Origin: Thoreauomyces humboldtii
Lineage: Eukaryota; Chytridiomycota; Chytridiomycetes; Spizellomycetales; Powellomycetaceae
Length of the DNA: 22,259 nt
Direction: 5' to 3'
NCBI GenBank assembly: GCA_027596035.1
Contig: JADGJA010000343.1
Span: 1-22,259, forward strand
Within the stretch, counting starts at the first letter, position 1. Each line of letters starts with the position of its first letter. The translations under genes and the position numbers were made by a program. Of the stretch, positions 1 through 10,482 are shown piece by piece. The notes below the pieces were generated by a model, which saw nothing but the letters and a program-made list of their open reading frames with translations, was not told the origin of the DNA and searched no databases.

Positions 1-17
1 GGGGAAAAAAGGGACCC

Positions 18-961
18 TTAGAGGGGAGAGAAGGAGCGGCGACGGCGGACGTTGGTCCCGTCCCTGAGGACGCGTCCCCGGCGGTCGTCCGAGATGTCCA
101 TGGGGACAGCGGGCTCGGCGGCGGGAGGAGGAGGAGGAGGGGGCGAAGCGGCAGCAGCGACAGGGGCGGGGACGGACGGCTGGTCGGCGATGAGGGTAAC
201 GAACCTGCAGAGCAAATGAATGACATTGTCAGAGAAGTTCATCTGTTTCCCACGCCTCAGATCGAACCAGAAACTTACCCTCCCCTGACAACGAAGAAGA
301 CGTCACCCTTTCCGTAGCTGTAGAGCCAGCCTTTCGCCTGGCGGCGGTTCCACCCTGGCTTTTTGGTGAGGGCTTTCGCTACCTCGTTCACGGGTGTCTC
401 GTTGGCCTGGCGGGCGAGAAAGCGAGTACGACGGGAGCGGGGTCGGCGCGGCGGTCCATGGTGGAGGTTGGTGACGATGCAAAAAAGGGGACACCGAGGG
501 AACAGCAGTACTTATAGATTTCTCTATGTACTGATGTTCCCTCTTTTTTGGGTCCTTGTCCTTCGTTTTCACGGCCGAGGCCCTTGAAGACATTAGATGA
601 GGTGTGGTCCTAGCCCGTTGCAGCTCGTGGGAATCGGGTGGGCTGTGCAACGTGCGATGTGCCAGGAAGCAGCTGGACCGGTGGCGGATGGGAAGAAGGG
701 GCTTTTCACGACGGGGCAGAGCGAGACACGCAGAAAGGGTCCATGTCGGGCAGGAAGAGAGCGAAGGGAGCGAAGGGAGAGCGAGAGTCCCATGTTGCTC
801 GACTCCAACCTAATCTTCTTTGGCGGCCGTCTCCCGTCGTCTTCCGTCGTCTCCCCCCGTCGTCTGTATCCCGGAAGGGCTCCATCGAGGGGATCTCGTC
901 TCTCTGACATGCTCTTGGTCGGATGCGCTCTGGAAACGGTGAGTGCGGAACTTTTGGCCAT
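18..961 (-). CDS. Small basic Pro/Arg-rich hypothetical protein, four proposed exons
   Basis: I do not recognise this family. Proposed exons on the minus strand are 961-710, 609-532, 406-279 and 204-18, giving about 214 residues. The best-supported junction is the last intron (278-205): donor GTAAGT, a CTGAC-like branch site and acceptor CTGCAG, joining in phase 2. The exon before it reads KGWLYSYGKGDVFFVVRGG, preceded by ANETPVNEVAKAL, and looks clearly coding. The last exon is Ala/Pro-rich with a run of seven prolines and ends in a basic tail (RRRRSFSPL, then TAA). Exon 1 carries an NLS-like basic stretch (PPKKIRLE), which suggests a nuclear protein. The first two introns are weaker. The donor of exon 2 could instead lie about 40 bp further on, extending it through YKYCCSLG. 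The start is the first in-frame ATG (AAATGG context). Function is unknown. Confidence 0.45.
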
Positions 962-2145
962 TTCGCAGCATTCCGACCACCACGACCCCACTTCATCCCC
1001 CTCTCGGCTCGCCACACGGACGGCACTGCTCCCATCGCCTCACTTATGGCAATGCCTCCGCGCTACTGTGCGTGTGGGTTCTGAACGTCGCGGATCCAAA
1101 AAGGTTTGTTTGAGAGGTCCGATAGGTTCGACAGGTCCATTTACCTCTGTACTCCAAACTTACCTTGACCATTATTATCTCCAGTCTCCTCATGGTGTCA
1201 TTCTTGCAAAGTTGTGCCACGCAGGTCATGCATGGTGAAACGATCGATCTCTTCGCATCATCACGAAAATCGACTGACAAGCGGTGTGGGAAGATTTCGG
1301 CCATTTCGGCGGAATGGGCAATTCAGCATGTCGGCTTGTCGTACCTCAACGCTTCACAAACCATCTCAGACCACACTCAGAATGAGGTCGCCTTCATTGT
1401 GTCTGCTTTCTCAGCTCTGGCTTCCTTCGGTCCATCCTCAAGTATCGTGCAGTTCCAAATGTCCCCATGCCGTTACCAAAACGCGTCCTCTCCTGCACCG
1501 CCATGGGATCCCCTTCCAGAAATGTCGCGCGCTTATCGATGTGCTTCCGCAGATCCACTCGTTGTGCGCACTCCAAACGAGACGCTTCATCGGAAATGGG
1601 GAAAGGGGTTCAGCGAAAACATGGGCGGAGTCGACAGGTAAGGGGTTCGCCAAAACTCCGACGGACTTGCATTTTCCACTTGCCACCGTCCAATTTTTGA
1701 CAGGATCTGAGAAGATCCGTGCCGAAGATCGGACACTGCGATGGACGCTGATGGGTGGTGGTGGATGCCCTGACATGGGAGACACGCGTAGTGACCTAGT
1801 CGATGGAAGGCCGATAATGAGCGAATGGAAGAGAGCGGAGGTACCGGTACCCTTACACGATCGCATTGCAGGGCTACTTGGCGCAAATCTTGCCATGGCA
1901 GTAAGCAAGCTCCGAAAGTACAATGAAGGTTCGGCCCTTCTGCCTGAAAAGCGGACTGACAAAGATACTGTGCCTCGCGACTCGCCTCACCGTCTCATCG
2001 CAACGAAACGATCAAATGCCGGTCATTGCCACGTAACGAACTGGAGTTCACCTCTCGTCGGTGGACCGGACGGAGGGGTTCGGTCCGTCTAAAAATTGTA
2101 AATCACTCCCCCCCGGTACCCCAAACGATGATCCCACATCTCCCC
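962..2145. other. Unresolved stretch between two minus-strand genes; possible plus-strand gene
   Basis: No convincing gene could be assembled here. On the plus strand two overlapping frames each look partly coding. One runs from ATG 1192 to a stop at 1641 and has a balanced composition (segments such as AEWAIQHVGLSYLNA). The other is open from about 1214 to 2092, and only its second half (after about 1704) looks protein-like (DRIAGLLGANLAMAVSKLRK). A plausible intron (GTAAGG donor at 1634, TTTGACAG acceptor ending at 1703) lies between the two good segments but does not join their frames. The region also holds the upstream sequence of the 18-961 gene and the 3' flank of OXA1. A decayed gene, a two-frame artefact or an unseen extra intron are all possible. 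Confidence 0.2.
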
Positions 2146-3767
2146 CTACGTCCTGACATTCTTGGCAGCCTTCCTGATCCTCTCCCCGGCCGCCTTCGCC
2201 TTCTCCTCCCTCTCCCTCCTCTGTTCCCTGGCGGCCTTGACGTGCTTGACTGAGTCCCCGACCGACAGTCTGCTGACGCTGGCGATGGACTTTCCGGCGG
2301 GCGTCACGACGGTGCGGTCGAGCTGAGGGATGCCGCAGATTGTGCGAACGCGAGGATGCTTGATGGCCCAGGCTTGCAGTAGCGAGAACAGGTTGGTCGA
2401 GACCCAGTACATGAAGATGGCCTGCAAGTGGGGAAAAAAAGGAAACGCTTCAAGTTAGGAGGCGTGGTTCGTAGAAGGGGGCAAAAGGCGAAGAAAAAGA
2501 AAACTTTACGGCTGGTAGAGATGCCGTGAACGGGATCGAGGCCACCAGGGCTACGCGGAGAAAGTTCTTCATGCCCTTGGACTGAGCTTGGCCCCCTTGA
2601 CCGCCCATCTCCGCACCGATCTGTTAAAAAGAACCGGACAGGGATCAGGAAAACAACGTCTTCGAACAACCCCCTCCGACAACGTCAAATGCTGTGATCG
2701 CCCCGCCCGGCCTCCCGCATATACCTCCATGACACCCAGCATGCCCAGACTCGCGAGGACGGGCAGGACGTAGGTCGGGTCCGCCAAGGTCAGATCGGTG
2801 AACCAAGCGAACCCGCCTGTCGCGAGTCCCGGCACCGGAAGCTCTGCCATGCCCTTCAACCCGAAGAAGAAGGAGATGAAGATGGGAGCCTGGACCAACG
2901 CCAGGAGACCGCCGAGAGGGTTGACTCCCTCCTTCTTGTACTCCTGCCTCAGCTTCAGCATCGTCTTCTGGGCCGACACCATGTCTCCGTCGTTCTTCTG
3001 CCTCATCATCTCCTCCTGCAGCGGCTTGGTCCGTCCGCTGATGTTGTGCATCTTGGCGGACGTGCGCTGGACTCGGAGGATGAGGGGCGTGAGGGCGACG
3101 CGGATGAGGAGGGTGGAGCAGGCGATCGTGGCCCACCAAGGGAGTCCGGTGGTCACGTGGATGGCCTCGATGAACTGCTGGGCGAGTCCGGAGGGAGAGT
3201 TCGATGCGAGTCCGAGGGTGTGAAGGTCGCCGATCTGCGTGATGTCGGTGAGGATGGGTGTGAGGCCGGCGTCCGCAAGGGACGTCGAAGCGTCGGTGAT
3301 GAACGAGGGAGTGGTGGAAGGAATCGCGGCTGTCGCATGCTCCGTTGCCAGATGCGGTGCTGCCTGCGATGTGGCTGCGGATACTGGCGAGGAAACGGGG
3401 GATGCGGCCGCTATGGAAGCATCTGAAGATGCGGAGATCGGAGGAGGGGCAGGAAAGTGCGTGCCTGCAGGTGCGGCTGTGGTCAAAGGGTCTGTTGCTA
3501 TGGCCTGCTTTGGTGACCAGAAGAATGTCCGAACTCTTATCCCAGGAGAACGCGGGGAGAAACTTTGGCCGTTTATCCGAGCGACGGCAATGAAAGATCG
3601 CGTCTGTGCCGAGCGCAGTGTACTGTTGAAATAGAAAGGTCAATCAGCTCTTGGGGAAAGGCTGGGGATGTGGGAGGCCGAGCTCACACTCACGGGAATT
3701 GCTGGAAAGCGTTCGCCGAAGAGCAGTTGCGAAGGGTCGAAGCGACCGCGGCTCGTAGGTGGAGCAT
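2146..3767 (-). CDS. OXA1: Mitochondrial inner-membrane insertase OXA1 (YidC/Oxa1/Alb3 family)
   Basis: This inserts mitochondrially made and some imported proteins into the mitochondrial inner membrane. Exons on the minus strand are 3767-3694, 3622-2725, 2620-2510 and 2421-2146. Their phases join exactly to give 452 residues, normal for fungal Oxa1. Residues 1-25 (MLHLRAAVASTLRN...) are Arg/Ser/Ala-rich and lack acids, as in a mitochondrial presequence; a low-complexity Ala/Ser/Pro/Thr spacer follows to about residue 150. The family core then appears. The first membrane segment is near residues 184-206 (GLPWWATIACSTLLIRVALTPL), followed by the charged matrix loop. The NPLGG..ALVQAPIF motif lies near 259-273, with further membrane segments near 306-323, 344-361 and 362-381 (AIFMYWVSTNLFSLLQAW). 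The C-terminus is a basic, Lys/Arg/Glu/Ala-rich tail of the kind that contacts the mitoribosome in Oxa1. Introns are 71, 104 and 88 bp with GT-AG ends. Family assignment is firm. Confidence 0.93.
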
Positions 3768-4033
3768 GATGGACGTGAGAAGGCCTGAACCGTCGAACGA
3801 ACAAGGACTTCTGATCGCTGTAGTGGTTGTCGGAGATGATCTACCAGTGGGTGGAATGCGACATGCTTCGGACGTCAGGAAAAAGGTTCGGGGGAAAAAC
3901 AGACCACGAAGGAGCCAATGAGGGGCTGTGCTTTTCACGTAGGACTCGTTGCGACAGAACCAGACAGATCTGACCCCAGAACCAGGGCCGGCGAAGGTCG
4001 AGCGCACCCTTGCAGGGATGGGATGAATGACCT

Positions 4034-5404
4034 CTATGCAACTGAGGATTCAAGCAAACGTTTCCGTCTATCCATCTCGCAACTACAGCTCCATTCTCTG
4101 GGGACACTCCCAGACAGCCCGATCCGATCCCGACAGCTTCCGCAACAGAACAGAGACTGGACCGAGGAGCAGCCCGCGCACGCAATCACAATCTTGTGAC
4201 AGCCCGGGCTCGAGCACTTCGTGTACTCGAACGTCGGCGTCGCGCACGCCGTGCAGTCCGAGATCGGGGTGGCCGACGCGGACGCCAGCGACTGTCGGGC
4301 GTCGAACACGTAGTTGGCTCCTCGGAAGAGACTTCGGACCGTCTCCTTTGACGGTCCGCTCTCCCTCTCGGCGTCGGTGGCCCATTCGAGGTAGTTGTGT
4401 ATGCCCCCGTCGAGCATGAAGACGTTCTCGATTCCAGGCACATTCTCCCCGATCCACCTCGAAGCCTTTTCGCATCGCACGCCTCCCGTGCAGTAGGTCA
4501 ACACCGTCTTGCCTTCAAAGAGTTCCTTGTTGGCCGAGACGTAGGCAGGAAGTGAGGAAAATCGGCGGATGGGTGGGCAATGCGCTGAGGGGAAGTGACC
4601 GATCGAGGACTCATAGTAGTTGCGTGTGTCGAGAATGATGTGGGTATCAGGGTTGAGTTGTGCATGGACTGCCGCTCGGTGGAACTCTTCAGGACTCAGG
4701 TGGGTGGAAGGACGAAAGGAGCGCGGTGCCACTAGGTCCTTCGGGAGATAACTCGCGTCGAACGGGCACACTTCCTTTACGACCTTCACACTCAGTCCGT
4801 CAAACACGTGCCGGCAACCTTCCGATGGCTTGAAGAAGATGCGGCGTCGCTTTTCCCAATCGGCGCTGGACGTCCCGAGATCGCAGTCGCTAAGCAGCGG
4901 AGAGTTGCTCATCTCTTGCATGTACTTGTGCACATCTGCCATGTTTCCGGCGAGCGTGAAATTGACGCCTTCCCGGGATATTCGCAGCTTCCCCGAGAGT
5001 TCAAGCTTTGCACAAAGATCCTGCTGTTGTGAGGCCAGAACGTGTGGGTCCTCGATCTTCACATACTTGTAGAAGAGTAGGACCGATCCAGATTTCGCGG
5101 GGCAACTGCACGAAAGGGAAACGGAGTCCGACGAGCCCTTCGGTGCGCGACGCTTGTTGAAGTCTGAGACGGGGGAGGGGGTAGAACTGCAAACATCGCC
5201 GGAGAGTATGATGTCCCGCGCGAGCTCCTGGACTTTGACCGCGTGAGCAGACTGGATGTGCTTGTACACGTCCGCCCTTGCAGCGAAGGGGAGATTGCAA
5301 CAGGACCAGACTCCGGGTGCTGTGGAGGCTTTGCAAAGGAGCTGATGAACTGCCGACCGCCGGGCGAGTCGTTCCTGCGCAGCTGTCGTGTCTTGGCTTG
5401 TCAT
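4034..5404 (-). CDS. TSTD2: TSTD2/TrhO-type rhodanese-domain protein
   Basis: A single exon of 456 residues. Residues about 107-163 form the N-terminal ferredoxin/acylphosphatase-like region of the TrhO (UPF0176) family (REGVNFTLAG). Residues about 230-345 form a rhodanese domain with LDTRNYYES...G and an active-site loop YCTGGVRCEK, placing the catalytic cysteine at 305. Bacterial TrhO hydroxylates tRNA U34, and animal TSTD2 shares this core. An N-terminal CC-x12-H-x4-H element (C35, C36, H49, H54), following a Trp as in vertebrate TSTD2, supports a TSTD2-like assignment over a plain bacterial-type protein. The C-terminal region (about 384-424) holds nine cysteines, mostly in CxxC or CxxxxC spacing, likely binding zinc. 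No organelle targeting peptide is obvious. It lacks introns while its neighbours have three each. Substrate here is inferred only from the family. The stop lies 266 bp upstream of the OXA1 start on the same strand. Confidence 0.88.
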   Translation of the reverse strand: MTSQDTTAAQERLARRSAVHQLLCKASTAPGVWSCCNLPFAARADVYKHIQSAHAVKVQELARDIILSGDVCSSTPSPVSDFNKRRAPKGSSDSVSLSCSCPAKSGSVLLFYKYVKIEDPHVLASQQQDLCAKLELSGKLRISREGVNFTLAGNMADVHKYMQEMSNSPLLSDCDLGTSSADWEKRRRIFFKPSEGCRHVFDGLSVKVVKEVCPFDASYLPKDLVAPRSFRPSTHLSPEEFHRAAVHAQLNPDTHIILDTRNYYESSIGHFPSAHCPPIRRFSSLPAYVSANKELFEGKTVLTYCTGGVRCEKASRWIGENVPGIENVFMLDGGIHNYLEWATDAERESGPSKETVRSLFRGANYVFDARQSLASASATPISDCTACATPTFEYTKCSSPGCHKIVIACAGCSSVQSLFCCGSCRDRIGLSGSVPREWSCSCEMDRRKRLLESSVA

Positions 5405-6644
5405 GCCTTGGCTTGGGAAGTCTGAAGTGTGTGAAGGGTTGCAACCGCAAAATGCTGGTGGAAGGAACTTCGTGCATGGAGGCTGGAGGGGGGCTGTGCT
5501 TTCTGTCTAAGCTCGCGCCTTTTTTGCATGTCCGAAGTGCCGCCCTCATCTCGCCCACCTTCAACGGCGTTGCACCCCAGCACCACCAAAGCAAAACATG
5601 ACGCAGCCAAGCGTACCAGTTTGTTCCAAAGGATCCTCGAATCTATCCTGCCGATTTTCGATGGCAGATACGACATGCTGTGTAACGAGGGAACATCCAA
5701 GTGCGCTAAAAGCATACTTTGGAGATTTTGAGGAGTACGAGACGACTCTTCTCCCTGGCCTTTTTCAAAGCACGATCGAGGGCCCAACCAGTACTTCCCT
5801 CGGCCTTTCAAACTCTTTTCAGATTTCCAGACGCAGTCTTCAAGGTCGACGTCATCAAAGTACCAACACGGACACGATTCGAGGTGCTGCAAAACCCGGT
5901 GTGGTCGTGTCATGGATGAATGTGGAGGTTTGACAGACAGGGGCAGCGGCCGCGCGGAGGCTGCCATAGGATTGCAGTGGAACAGAGAACTCTGAGCGAT
6001 GGTCATGAAGATGTATATATATAACACACATCTGCACAAAAACGTAATCGAGCTCTTTTTACGTTGTAAGTCTGGGTTTTCTGGCGCCATTGAATTCCAA
6101 GAACGGTTGGTGAGGTGTCTGTCGAACGGCATCTTCGCAAAGTGCGGTTCTTGCTACGTTTGAGATGAAAGAGAAACACTCCATCATGTCCCTTCCTGAT
6201 CCCATGCGGCCCTGTGGATCTCTAATGCGTCTTTCCCAACGTTGTCGATCACTGTACGTTCGATTCGTTTGATGTCTCGCTTCGGGCTCGGTGGTCTGAA
6301 GGTTCTGTTTTCCCGCGATGACGGTAAGACACCTACCAAGAGCAATCCAAGACCATTCGATCATTTTGAATGTGACGATAGTCACTAGACCCCCCAAAAG
6401 CAACAAGGGATCATTGTATTTACAGCGAAAGAAAGAGAAAGCAGCCAAAAAAAAGGTGGGGCAGTCGTGAAGATGGGTGTGAAAAAGGACCAGCCTTGAG
6501 CAGGGCAAAAAAGAAAACAGCAGGAGAAAATCGAAAAATAGGCAAGCAAGCAAAACTGGGGTACGTGGGGGGTATCAGGATTGTCCTTTCGCAGCGAGGA
6601 AGACGCGGGTGGGTTCCGATTCCTCTGGCATCTTCCCCTTTCCA
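5405..6644. other. Upstream region of the rhodanese gene with one doubtful ORF
   Basis: This holds the promoter side of the rhodanese gene (start at 5404) and the 3' flank of the CxxC gene ending at 6645. A minus-strand ORF at 5401-6132 (243 codons) ends overlapping the rhodanese ATG. Its middle part has balanced composition with a hydrophobic stretch (LVRLAASCFALVVLGC) but matches no family I know. It could be a small gene, an upstream exon or a chance frame. A TATA-like run TGTATATATATAAC lies at 6012-6025. A-rich tracts near 6448-6455 and 6506-6550 suit the 3' flank of the CxxC gene. I see no RNA gene or repeat element. Confidence 0.3.
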
Positions 6645-9427
6645 TCAGGCATTCGCAGCCGGCTTCCTCCTCGTCTTGGCGGGTGGTCGATCCAGACCCC
6701 AAGGACCGCTCAAGATCTTGGAGACACTTCCGACGTAGAAGCTCCTGGAATACTGGGGGAACCCGCCAAAGAGTCCGCCGACGTCGACCAGACTCCGTTC
6801 GATGACGCGACGATCGAGTTCGGGGTGGGCCTTCTCGAACTCGTCGAGGTGGAGGAACCCGAGTCGTTCGAGGGTCTGTTGGACGCCGGGGAGACGGGCG
6901 AACTCCATGAAGACGGGCAAGCCTAGGATCTCGATCGGTGGGGTCGGATGGGAGTGGGACATGGCTTGTTGGTCGGATACGCAACGTTCGATGACCCGTC
7001 GGGTGAGGCGGAAGATGAGGCTGCTGGATGTGAATTCCGTGTTCAGTGCCTGTCGCGCGTTGAAAGAAGGATAACTCAGTGAGCATTTTTCAGCGGAACG
7101 CGAAGCAAGTGTCAAAGGGTTGATTGTTACCTGAAGAGCAGAGAGCCTCAAACACCCTGTCGCACAATCCCACCAGACGGTGATCATAGCGATCATCATG
7201 CTCTGACTAGTGATATGCTTAAGCTTGCTCGCGCTCGGTTCTCCATTGCCACTTGGCGTGTCGACGCTGATCTTGACGACATGAGCAGGCGGTCTCTTGT
7301 CCTTCTTATGTCTCGATATCCTCTCGATCCAAGCCGCGCCGAAATATCTCCTCACGTGATGCACGGGTTCGATGTCCTTGTCCAGGACGAACGCTCTCAG
7401 ATACTTGCATCGGGCGTCGACGCGTTTCTCCAGCAGTTCGAAGGTGGCGAGCTCGTTGGGGGCGCAGAGTTCCATCACTTCGGGCACGGCAAGACGGTGG
7501 TAGTACATGAAGGGGATGGACTTCTCGATGTCGCTGAGGATCGTGCTTCGTTTCTCGAGATCGTCCTCGAGGGACGACGGGACGAGCCATTCCGAGAATC
7601 GGATGGGAGTGGATCCGATGCGAACGTGGGGGAGCTTGCAGGTTCGACGACCGGGAAGGAAGAGTCCCAAAGGTCGCCATTTGCCCGTTCGGTATTTCCC
7701 TACACGAGAAAAGATCTACATTAGTCCCTTGAAATCGCAACCCGGTAACCTATGCCTTTCTTGCTTACCTCCACCGCCACACTCGGTGCACAACGCGTAC
7801 TTGTTCCTGCAAGCGGTACAGATGATCTCGACCTCGAAATCAGGTTCGATGTCCCTATCCCTTCCATTGGGATCCGCCCTCAACCTGACGCTCCCGACAG
7901 CCACCGTCCTCTTGCAAACGTCGCAAGCCGCTCGTTCGCTCTGTCTGGCCGGTCCCGTCCTCTTGGACCCGGGCACGATGTTGGCGGGAGCCAGACTCCC
8001 ATCCTCTCCGTCCCCGTTGATGGCGCCGACGTCCGCGGCGCATTGCAGACATATGATGTCGATCTCGTGTTGGACGGCGAGCGACACCTCGTCGCCGTGG
8101 AGGAGGAACACGGCGACCTGTTTCCCGCACTTTCGACATAGACCGTCTTCCTCGTTCACCTGACGCTTCTTGCGGGGTTGGTGGGGTTGGGTGGATGTGA
8201 TGGTGGGCGAGTCTTCGTTGTCGGGTACGTCGGAGCCCGAGTTGATCGACGCCGATGTTCGCTCCCCGTCCTGCAAATGACTCGAGAAATCAGTTTTCAA
8301 TCCTTTCAACAAGCGCTCAGCTTAGCACCTGACTGTTTTCTTACCCCGGCCATGAGGGACCGCGAGAGCCGACGAGTGTTGATTGCAAGCGAGTCGCTTG
8401 AGGATGCGAAATGCAGACTATCCGGAGTGGACCCCGAGTCCTCACTCGCGACGGAATTCATAAACGCCTGGAACTGCGGCATGCTGTTTCCGTGTCCGAA
8501 ATCCTCCATTCCAAACGTGAACAGAGCATGATGAGCAGCGCTCCACGGGGTTTCATAATCTCTGGACATCGCTGGTGGGGCGTGAGGATACGACATCACA
8601 GAAGGAAGCGTGATCGTATTGGACGGAGGATGGGAGAGGGAGCGCGAAAGGTTGGAAGCTTGAGGAAAGCTTTCGTAGGTTGGCGTGAGTGGCGACACGG
8701 ATTGCACGGGACCTCCTCCTGACCATGGCGAGATGTTCTGCTGTGGGTATTGTACCATCGACTGCTGCGATGGTATTTGTTGATGTGCTCCCAATGGTTG
8801 CGAGCTGGTTATGATGTTTCCAGGGTGGGACGTTGCGTAAGGAGAAGCAGCATACATTTCATGTCCCGCGACTCTGAATCCGCCGGAGGAAGCCGAGAGT
8901 GGCTGAGCGGCAAGCGATGAGGGAACGATCGACAACGGCGTCTTCTGCTGTTGCTGGTGTGAGTGATGAGGATGTTCACGGTATTCATTGGGGTATCCCA
9001 TGTATGCCCCATTTCCCACCCCCGATCCTCCAGGTCCTCGTTCCGGAGCCACGGCCCAGCCCCGGGTGACCGAATTTCCGTTCTCATCGTCGAAGCGCTG
9101 AGGAGGCAACGACGGAGGGACCGACGCGTAAGCAGTGTTATGATGCATTCGCTGGTTTTGCTGTTGCTGGCCAGGAAGCTGGGAAGACGGTATTCCATCG
9201 ACGCTGGTCGACCTCTGTGCGGCTCGATCGTCGAGCTCCTTTTCCCTGACGCGTAGAGCCAATGCTCTGTTCTCTGCCTGCTTCGTCTGGAGGAGGAGGG
9301 CCTGCTGCCTCTCGTTTGCCTCGTTTCCCTCTTTTATCCGGTCTGCCACGGCGAGGGCGGTCGATAGGGTATCTGGGTTTGGATTGCTGGCGGCATTTTT
9401 GAGGAGTGCGGTGAGCAGCTCGTCCAT
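6645..9427 (-). CDS. Large CxxC-rich putative zinc-binding protein with GGGGKYRTGKWRP signature (paralogue A)
   Basis: Exons 9427-8345, 8270-7769, 7699-7131 and 7049-6645 join in phases 0, 1 and 0 to give 852 residues; introns are 74, 69 and 81 bp. The N-terminus (MDELLTALLKN...) is a helical segment with a charged stretch to about residue 75, followed by a Gln/Ser/Pro/His-rich, probably disordered region to about 340. The cysteine module follows: CxxC pairs at 406/409, 435/438, 477/480 (CDVCKR), 512/515 and 522/525, then GGGG, KYRTGKWRP (530-538) and TCKLPH (C549, H553). This looks like paired treble-clef or ribbon zinc sites. The C-terminal about 300 residues (EWLVPSSLEDDLEKR..., then MSHSHPTPPIEILGLPVF...) match nothing I can name. 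The layout of low-complexity N-terminus plus zinc module suggests a nuclear regulatory protein, but that is inference. It is a clear relative of the gene at 18190-20516. Confidence 0.85.
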
Positions 9428-10238
9428 GACTTTTGCGGGATCCGAGCGGATGGCTGCGTGATACGGTCCTTGGCCGGAACGATGATACGAGGGTTACTGT
9501 ATATGTTGCAGAGAATGGGTGAGAATGCCGGCCGTGGTCCTCTCCGTGGTGTGTGTGTGTGTGTGTGTGTGGGTGGTAGGTAAGGACACAGGTACGTGCA
9601 CCGAACTGCAAGAAAGCTCGTTCGATTCAGTCACCTCGTTGAAGATACGGCCTTGCCACGTCCCGTCTTGGGGAAAGGTACGGGGATTGGATTTGCAGAG
9701 GCCCCCCAAGGTCCTGGGATGGACGGAACAGACGAGCACCAGCGACGACGACGACGATGAACTCAAAGGGTCTACGGCTTCCCTTCCCCCTCCTGGGTTC
9801 CCTGGATTTAGCGTTTTGTCCAAGAAGAAAGGGTCCCTCTGCTGCACAACCCGCTATGCACCACGGTCCGCCTGAGAGTCTAGACCGTCCCTGGTGCCTG
9901 TCCTCTTCTGTTCTCTGTGTGGGTCCCACAAACGGCAGATCCCAAACGGAACCGAAGGAAACCCCTCCAAAGAGAAAGCAAATTCCCGGAGAGAAAACGC
10001 CAATCAGCTGCTTACCACAGACCTTCCAAAGTCGGAATCTAGACCTCCCCAGGGGTACAACCTTCGAAGCGTCGTACACGGGCCATGTGCAGTGGCATTT
10101 CCCGAGGAACGAGGAAGCGAGGGCCGGCGGTTACTGCGGCCCACCAGCCAAGCCGGTACCGGCATGTCGATCATTCCGAGGCACTTTTCTATCTGCCCTT
10201 CTCTACGTACATTATTCCTACATGCGTTCTCATCCGGC
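9428..10238. other. Intergenic region upstream of paralogue A, with GT microsatellite
   Basis: This lies between the start of the CxxC gene (9427, minus) and the stop of the PIN-like transporter (10239, minus). It should hold the promoter and 5' UTR of the former and the 3' UTR of the latter. A (GT)11 tract sits about 120 bp upstream of the start codon. ORFs of 110-160 codons on both strands here have Arg/Pro/Ser/Cys-heavy composition typical of chance frames. I see no supported gene. Confidence 0.5.
9549..9571. repeat. (GT)n dinucleotide microsatellite, about 11 copies
   Basis: An uninterrupted alternating GT tract followed by GGTGGTAGG. It lies about 120 bp upstream of the start codon of the minus-strand CxxC gene, in its probable promoter or 5' UTR. 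Confidence 0.95.
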
Positions 10239-10451
10239 CTAGCTGGTCGGCCACAGCTTTTCCAACATCATCAACGACACGACGACCCAGGAAGTCAGTA
10301 TCGGGATGCACAGGAGGTAACTCCAGAACAAGAGTCTGGCCGTGATCCCTTCGTGGTTCTGCCTCGCCTGCGCCATGTTCATGACGTTCAGCGCCGTGGG
10401 ACAGGATGCCAGCAGGAGCATCGCTAGACAGAAAGCGAGAGAGAGAGAGAC

Positions 10452-10482
<31 letters not shown>

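Noticed and set aside
2645..3643. 332-codon minus-strand ORF overlapping OXA1
   Set aside because: It is an alternative frame of the OXA1 second exon with His/Arg/Pro-heavy composition; the OXA1 frame carries the family motifs.
6012..6025. TATA-like run as the rhodanese promoter
   Set aside because: It lies about 600 bp from the start codon, too far for a confident core-promoter call.
7215..8163. Plus-strand ORFs of 130-218 codons
   Set aside because: They mirror exons 2 and 3 of paralogue A and lack any motif.
9757..10242. 161-codon plus-strand ORF between genes
   Set aside because: Pro/Arg/Ser/Cys-rich with no domain, and it ends inside the 3' end of the PIN-like gene; probably chance.
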